The notes under the pieces are model-generated. The model was given only the letters and a program-made list of their open reading frames with translations, was not told the DNA's origin and did not search any database. Shown piece after piece: positions 58,397-64,000 of a DNA stretch of 64,000 nucleotides (its first letter is position 1; every line of letters begins with the position of its first letter). Position numbers and translations under genes: made by a program. Source of the stretch: Gigaspora rosea (Eukaryota > Glomeromycota > Glomeromycetes > Diversisporales > Gigasporaceae); contig QKWP01000346.1 of assembly GCA_003550325.1 (NCBI GenBank), positions 154,141 through 218,140 of the forward strand, given 5' to 3'.

Positions 58397-59009
58397 TCGC
58401 TCTAGTAGGTTAAATTACAAATAAATTAGTTTAAGTTTTAATTTTTGCATGTTTATGCTACTTTGTAAGTACACAAATATGTATACTTTTGGAAGTAATT
58501 TTTATAAATTCTAATAAAATATAAGCAAAGCCTTATCTTTATTCCAAAAAAAAGACATAACAGAAGATAAATTAAAAAATAAAATAAAAATAAAACAAAA
58601 ACAGAACTAAAAATAAAATAGAAAAAAAAACAAAAATAAAAATAATTTATTTCAAAAATTAAACAAATTAAAAAAAGGTACTCAAAAATTAATATAAAGC
58701 AATATAAGATAGTTCAAAAATCAGAAAAGCTAATTGCTTATTGTCTTTATACTATATAATATTTTTTTAAATAATATTAGTTTAGAGATGGAATTTTAAT
58801 AGTTAGAAACACATACTATACAAAATAAAAATATTGTTTACTACATTTATAAAGATTTTTAAATACAAATATATAGCAACTACTAAGCATAATTATTAAA
58901 AAAAACTACAGTAATAAGTTTAAATAACTAATAACCAATTGTAATACAAACCTAATAAAATAATATACCCTACTGTCATTTATGAAAAAAATTAACAATA
59001 GATAATCAT
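58397..59009. other. 3' flank of ion channel pseudogene B
   Basis: A-rich DNA aligned with 43924-44198 and 45549-45900 of copy A. It lacks the 1.35-kb insertion. No gene. Confidence 0.45.
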
Positions 59010-59204
59010 TTGCCGTCTTCTATCCACCAAGCCAAAAAAAAAATAGCGCTTGAAAAACCTCAAAAACTTTTTTCAAAACGATTTGTTCTTGACTTTGCTA
59101 AAATATTTGCTGAAGCTGATATACCACTTGAAAAGATAAAATACTTTCAATCTTTTTTACAGGAGCATTGCAAATATGGTATGATGAATAATTGTACAGT
59201 ATAA
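59010..59204 (+). pseudogene. Fragment with ADIPLEKIKYFQ motif, copy B
   Basis: About 60 codons without an ATG start read KLFSKRFVLDFAKIFAEADI, then PLEKIKYFQSFLQEHCKY, before being cut by a pogo-like end (CAGTATAACCTCGATATAAT) at about 59197. It matches the more decayed copy at 45950. Family uncertain; I only note that the pattern is repeated in this genome segment. Confidence 0.4.
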
Positions 59205-59895
59205 CCTCGATATAATGAACCTTGACAAACCGAATCTGCTATTAAAATGAAGATTTTTTAGCTAAAATTTTTATTACAAGAATGCCTCAGTATATGAATA
59301 TTTATTATAAAACCTTAAAAAAAATTGAATGGCTATTTTAGATGAATACGTTAATCGTTACGAATACAATAATTTTACCAATTGGTGAGGGAGGCTTTGG
59401 AACAATCGATAGGTGCGAGTGGAGTGATGTGAGTTAACAGCCGTTCTTAAATGTTTAAATGTGTATACTAATTTAAAGAAGAGATACAGTAACTCAAAAC
59501 TTTGTCAATGAAGTATAATTAAATTTGTAATAGCTGAAAATTTTACAAATCTTAAAGCATCTATTAAATTCATTTGTGCAATAAAAGCTTAAATTGTTAC
59601 AAAAAGGTAGTCGTCAAAAATTATAACATTCTACGGTATCACGATGGTATGCGTTCATAAAGTATATTAATATATTTAAATAGATAATTATATTAAATCT
59701 AACCATTCTCACCAAATAGATCATGATGGACGATTAAACATGCTTTGCAATTTGCCAGCGATGGAAATTTGCAAGAATACTTTAAAAAAAATTTTCTTAG
59801 AATTAAAATGGATTGATAAATTAGATATTGCGAAACAGATAGCGCATGGTCTCATATTCCTACATAGTCATGAGATTGTTCGTCATTATATTCTT

Positions 59896-60884
59896 TGAGA
59901 TGCTCTTTGGCTCTAACTCCCAACCACCCACCCTATTTTAAGTGACTTACAAGTATTAGTAGTATCAGTCAGCTACAGTAGATATTGCAGTCTGTTTTTT
60001 TGGGTTTCACGGCCGCATGGCAGTGCAAGGACCATCAGTAGCAATTTTCGGGTTCCACAGCTACAGGGGGCAATGCAGCAACCTTTATTAGTGGACAGTT
60101 AGGCTCCGTGACTGCAGTGGTAGTGCAAGGACCTTATTAGTAAATAGTTAGGCTCCGTGGCTGCAGTGGCAGTGCAAGGACCTTATTAGTGAATAGTTAG
60201 CTCCGCGGCTGCAGTGGCAGTGCAAGGACCTTATTAGTAAGCAGTTAGGCTCCGCGGCTGCAGTGGCAGTGCAAGGACCTTATTAGTGGTAAGTTAGGGC
60301 TCCGCGGCTGCAGTAGCAGTGCAAGGACCTTATTAGTGAATATTCAGGCTCCACGGTTGCAGTGGCAGTGCAAGGACCTTATTAATTTATAAGTTAGGAT
60401 CCGCGGCTGCAGTGGCAGTGCAAGGACCTTATTAGTGAATATTTAGGCTCCGCAGCTGCAGTGGCAGTGCAAGGACCTTTTATTGAATAGTTAGGCTCCG
60501 CGGCTGCAGTGGAAGTGCAAGGACTTATTAGTGGAGAGTTAGGCTCCACGGCTGCAGTGGCAGTGCAAGTACCTGAAATAAATACTGCAAAATGACGTTC
60601 TGAATCTCTTTTTAGTTATATACGCATGTTAGCTAACTTGCTTATGTTGCGGTTTCATGCAGTAGGCAGGGTATGGTAGGACCTTGGGTTTAGGAAATTT
60701 TGGAACCGAAAGGTCAGTAGTTTATGCGTCTGATAGGTTGGGAGAAGGATTGGTACAGGTAAGTTTTCATAGACTAGAGGTTTTGTCTTAGGTATTGCTA
60801 GAGCTTGTTTAGATATCGAACCTATTCCCATATGTTTTTTCATGTATAGCAATAAAGTAGCTGTTCGAGTATTATTAATAACAT
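59896..60884. mobile_element. Insertion in the kinase pseudogene carrying a minisatellite
   Basis: The kinase text stops before and continues after this block of about 1 kb, which has no kinase similarity. It comprises an A/C-rich lead, the GC-rich 49-bp array (60003-60577) and a unique segment 60578-60884. A minus-strand frame across the last part has no recognised domain. Terminal repeats and a target duplication were not found, so its class is unknown. Confidence 0.5.
60003..60577 (+). repeat. GC-rich 49-bp minisatellite, about 12 units
   Basis: The unit runs GTTAGGCTCCGCGGCTGCAG, TGGCAGTGCAAGGACCTTAT, TAGTGAATA. The first two units are more diverged; the rest differ by a few bases or small gaps, mainly in the AT part. 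It is strongly GC-rich compared with its surroundings and does not match any other repeat in the window. The period is not a multiple of three. Confidence 0.9.
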
Positions 60885-61469
60885 TCAAAGAACATTTTAG
60901 TTCATCAAGGAGAAGTAAATATTTCAGATTTTGGTTTAGCAAAGCAATTAAATGCACAACAAGAGACTTTAAATAATTTTTTTAGCAAAATCTTTCAAGA
61001 ACCTTTCGCCAAATATCCGTTTTTAAATAACTTAGAAAAATCTTTCAAGCCAAATCTTCGTCTGCTATCGATAAATTATCTGAATCTATTAACGGAGTGG
61101 TACTATATATAGACCCAATGTATTACTGACCTAAATAGACGTAATAAGAAATCGGATGTTTATAGCTTCGGTGTAATCCTCCGGAAGTTTCAAGTGGAAT
61201 ACCACCATTTCGATCATTTATCAATCATTTGAAGATGCCCCATAATATATGTAACGAAAAGAGAGAAGAACCAACAGAAGGGACATAGTCTCAATATATG
61301 ATCTCTATAGTAAGTGTTATGGTCAGTTCGTCCAGAAATAAGAGTAATTATCAATACTTTAAATCAGCTTATTTTATTGAAGGTACAAGATTAAAAATTT
61401 CAGCTCAACTGATCAACTACATCTAACATATATCGGTATACTCATTTTTTGTTATGCTTAATCCAAAGA

Positions 61470-62070
61470 ATGTATAAGGCTGCTATCGACGAATATAAAT
61501 TGAGGGAAATAAGTTACAAAAATTTTGGAAAGTTAACGGCATTAAGAAAAGCACATTTGGAGGACGTGTTTATATGACAAAGTGTATTTCTAACGGAATG
61601 AAAAATGTTATACTTGCGTTAAGGAGTATAAAAATCACTTCAAATGATACTGAAACTAATATGAAAAGCTTTATTGATAAGGTTTGCAAACTTTTTTTAT
61701 ATTCTTAAATCTCTGAATATGATTTACATAATATTAGTTAAGTCAATATAGTCGAATTATACACCGATGAATAATTCAGTTGTATGGGATAAGACATGGT
61801 TTGTAATTTATTTTATAAATTGTTTACATTACTGACTTTTTGTGCATGTGCCTTATGATTAAAGATGAACATGAAGGAACTTTGAGAAATTATATAAAAA
61901 ATTCTGATCCCACGTTGACAAAAAAAAAAAAAAAATCAGTTAGTATTTAGTTACAAATAGCTGAAGGGATGACTTAGTTGGCTAAATATATTTAAAAAAG
62001 TCAGATTTTAATGTCTAACACTCTTAATGTTAAATTTAGTATCATTGCATTGATCGATGCTTAAAATATG
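61470..62070 (+). pseudogene. Second kinase remnant, N-lobe
   Basis: AIDEYKLREISYKNFGKL is followed, after a frame change, by KSTFGGRVYMTKCISNG, a glycine-loop relic, then NVILALRSIKI, where the usual VAIK Lys is Arg, and TETNMKSFIDK. After a likely intron come DEHEGTLRNYIKNSDP and QIAEGMT (about 61866-61975), the N-lobe to C-lobe link. No DFG follows. It stands 70 bp behind the first kinase remnant in the same orientation, as expected of a tandem kinase cluster. Confidence 0.6.
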
Positions 62071-62104
62071 ATTAATAAATTTAAATATCAAGAGCTCAAT
62101 TCAT

Positions 62105-62318
62105 CAGTGTTGGCCGATGACTTTGAATAACCTATATGATCTTTATGACATATCATCGGTCATTTTGTCATAACTAAGGGCGATATGACTTTATGAGCTT
62201 TTGAAAAATTTTTTATTAGCACTTAGTATGACCAATATGACCTATGACCAAAATAATATGATTATATGACTAAAGTCATATTAAAAAATGGTATGACTTT
62301 GGTTATTGGCCAGCATTG
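62105..62318. mobile_element. hAT-like MITE with TATGAC arms, 214 bp
   Basis: Ends CAGTGTTGGCC and CAATGCTGGCC (minus strand) are flanked by CAATTCAT (62097-62104) and TAATTCAT (62319-62326), an 8-bp duplication with one mismatch. The body is a palindrome of ATATGAC, GTCATAT and similar words. The end sequence is of the same type as that of the 3.8-kb element at 48285. Confidence 0.85.
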
Positions 62319-62326
62319 TAATTCAT

Positions 62327-63234
62327 CTAATATCCTCTTCGAACCTATCATACTAAAATGTCAACACTCCAAATAACCCGATTGTCCCTAAGCTTCCCCG
62401 GAAACTTAAATCTACCGAAGCGAATTTCAACCTGATATCTCTGACATTTTTCTATTACGCCATAATTAATACATTTTTTTTCTAATAGATTGTTGAATGA
62501 AAATTTATGCTGGATTTGGCTTAAAACATGTTGGATAGAGTTTTTCGAAACGAACATCGCGTCTGGCGCGTCAATTATTAATAGAATTACGGGAGCACTC
62601 GTGAAGTTAATTATTAATATTTATAGTGGCTTAGTGCTCAAAAAAAAAACCTATTTTTAATAATAAGTGTATAGTTACAGTTACTATATGAAATAATATA
62701 AGATATTCAATTAAATTGTAATAAATAAATAATATAATTTTTCCGTTGTTTCACACCTATCATAAATCTGTTTTTTATAATCTTAATCCAAAATTTATGT
62801 AAAGTATTTGCAAAGAATGAAAATCAAAAAAAATTTAACAGAACTTGGAATTATATACTGTAGTTTATTACGAGTCAGAAGCATAAAAACACTTCTAACT
62901 GACTTATAATGGACCACGATAAGTGTGCAGCGTCAATTTCAATCACTCAAAATGTCAACATTCCAAAAAAATTGTAGTTATGAGCGAGAAAAGTGTTAGC
63001 AGATGACTTCGTGAAAATATTAACGTGAAACAAGAAAATGATATCAGATGACAAATTTCAAATAGATCATAATTTGATTTAACTACCATCTACATCTATT
63101 ATTTAAATAAAATATTCAGGCATTAATAATAAATGACAACAGGTAAAAACTATAAACAAATAAAGCGCATGTCCTAAAAATCTCGATCTCGCAAAGCGCA
63201 CAATTCAAAGCAACATTAAGCTATTTCAATATAA
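62327..63234. other. Gene-free AT-rich stretch
   Basis: A 69-codon minus-strand frame with an ATG at 62557 lies here, with no recognised domain or signal; I do not call it. Otherwise nothing. Confidence 0.4.
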
Positions 63235-63320
63235 CAACCAATTGATTAGTCATTAATCGATTAATTGACTAATCGACTAATCAATATCAATCGATTAATC
63301 GATTAGTTGAACAATAATTG
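63235..63320. repeat. ATTAATCGATTAGTC simple palindromic patch
   Basis: Words GATTAGTC, GACTAATC and ATCGATTAAT alternate for about 85 bp and pair with each other. It is probably a decayed foldback arm. Confidence 0.45.
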
Positions 63321-63602
63321 ATTTTTAATTGATTTTTAAAAAATTTTGCCCAACTGATCGACTGAATTTTTTGGTCCGATTTGGATCACTACCAACATGT
63401 AAAACAAAAGCTTTACTAGTACTTTTGTAATAAGTCAAGCGTAACTTTACATAAAGAATTCTTATAAACAGTTTTCACTCAAAGCAATATTCAGATGAAT
63501 TTTACATTTCATAAAGTAAAATGATATCTTAAACGATCATTTAATTTCACTGTTTAAAATCTGATCCTAATAAAATTACTAATATTGCTGACATATTTTG
63601 AT
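63321..63602. other. AT-rich spacer
   Basis: No gene or repeat is recognised between the two foldback patches. Confidence 0.4.
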
Positions 63603-63953
63603 TAGTGATTTGAACCGAAAAATTTTCCTTAATAGGTTAACCGAACTAAAATATTTGGCGTCAACCGATTGCAACCGATTAAGATTACTCCACGTCTTAC
63701 ATTCAGGAATTCTCAGACCTTTACTCAAATTTTTGTCTCGATTTTGCTCGTCTACTATGTTTATTCATTTTCATTTCGGAACTTTTCGGAACCTTTGCTC
63801 ATTTTTAATGTCATTTACATTTTGTCAACCGATTAAGCATTTACTCAAACGGTTGTTCGGGTCAACCGATTAAGCATTTACTCAACCAGTTACCCGAAAT
63901 TTATTCAGTTAGTGTCGGTTAACCGATTGTAGCCCAACCGGTTCAAATCACTA
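63603..63953. mobile_element. Foldback with AACCGATTAAG arms
   Basis: Ends TAGTGATTTGAACCG and its complement CGGTTCAAATCACTA are inverted and perfect over 15 bp. Units close to CAACCGATTAAGCATTTACT repeat in the right third. The TAGTG start suggests a hAT-like end, but the 8-bp flanks match poorly (5 of 8). The plus-strand open frame within it is a repeat artefact. Confidence 0.6.
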
Positions 63954-64000
63954 ATCATGTTACGTTATTTGAAATCTGATTTGTGGATTAGGAGAACTAC

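Larger units (their letters stand above)
47650..59772 (+). repeat. Segmental duplication, copy B
   Basis: Direct duplicate of 36348-46672. It is longer because it holds two hAT-like insertions, at 48285-52114 and 56218-57338, and it lacks the three blocks specific to A. Past about 59772 the kinase sequence continues where copy A stops. Exons agree well and noncoding parts diverge more by eye; no exact identity was computed. Confidence 0.9.
59330..61400 (+). pseudogene. TKL-type protein kinase, split by an insertion, copy B
   Basis: In order: DEYVNRYEYNNF, the glycine loop IGEGGFG (59381), a VAIK-region remnant TAVLKCLNVYTNLK-like, then DGNLQEYFKKNF and WIDKLDIAKQIAHGLIFLHS (about 59750-59870), which is the helix before the catalytic loop. 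There it breaks off at about 59895. Sequence resumes at about 60885 with KNILVHQGEVNISDFGLAKQ, including the DFG metal-binding motif (60927-60935), then KKSDVYSFGVIL and later REEPTEGT and RPEIRVIINTL-like text to about 61390. Stops and frame changes are numerous, and the HRD motif is ruined at the break. Clearly a dead host kinase gene. Confidence 0.75.

Noticed and set aside
62348-62557. 69-codon minus-strand frame with ATG
   Set aside because: No recognised motif, signal or conserved neighbour; left uncalled.

Overview
The window looks like nuclear DNA of an arbuscular mycorrhizal fungus of the Rhizophagus/Glomus type. This is inferred from strong AT richness, introns of about 70-160 bp with GT..AG ends, remnants of TKL-type protein kinases and Sel1-like repeat proteins of the kind that fungus multiplies, and a very dense load of short DNA transposons. 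No rRNA gene, convincing tRNA gene or CRISPR array was seen. All alignments behind this annotation were made by eye.

Genes are few. Two look intact: a five-exon gene of unknown function with a 14-residue tandem repeat (8385 to 6435, minus) and a secreted chymotrypsin-fold serine protease (31920 to 31030, minus). Small ORFs of uncertain status lie at 3269-3030, 32057-32278 and 44953-44648. The last encodes a cysteine-rich peptide with a signal-like start. Everything else that resembles a gene is broken: two paralogous beta-propeller/TRP-like ion channel genes (39900-43923 and 53246-58396), kinase fragments (46.2, 59.3-61.4 and 61.5-62.1 kb), a Sel1 fragment (25.5-25.9 kb), a small secreted peptide gene cut by a transposon (20.2-20.96 kb) and some unrecognised coding scraps.

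Layout: 0-4.8 kb holds small transposons and gene scraps; 6.4-8.4 kb the intact unknown gene; 8.4-15.2 kb AT-rich DNA with inverted repeats; 15.3-20.1 kb an array of an AT-only repeat of about 107 bp split by a 2.5-kb retroelement-like insertion; 20.2-22.7 kb a pogo-like element and a broken LTR retrotransposon; 22.7-36.3 kb mixed inverted-repeat elements around the protease gene; 36.35-46.67 kb and 47.65-59.77 kb two direct copies of one segment, each carrying an ion channel pseudogene and a kinase pseudogene; 59.8-62.1 kb more kinase remains split by a GC-rich 49-bp minisatellite; 62.1-64 kb small foldback elements.

The most notable theme is the number of short elements with clear target-site duplications whose inverted arms are filled with simple tandem motifs. 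Several hAT-like elements (8-bp duplications, ends such as CAGTGTTGG or TAGNGTTG) share end types but carry different arm motifs (CCGAAAC, TGACGAAA, TGTCCA, TATGAC). A separate family has arms of a CACCGACA-type motif around a conserved, telomere-like loop. The duplicated segment works as a clock: some elements are in both copies and others in one only, and the unfilled partner copy confirms several insertion sites.
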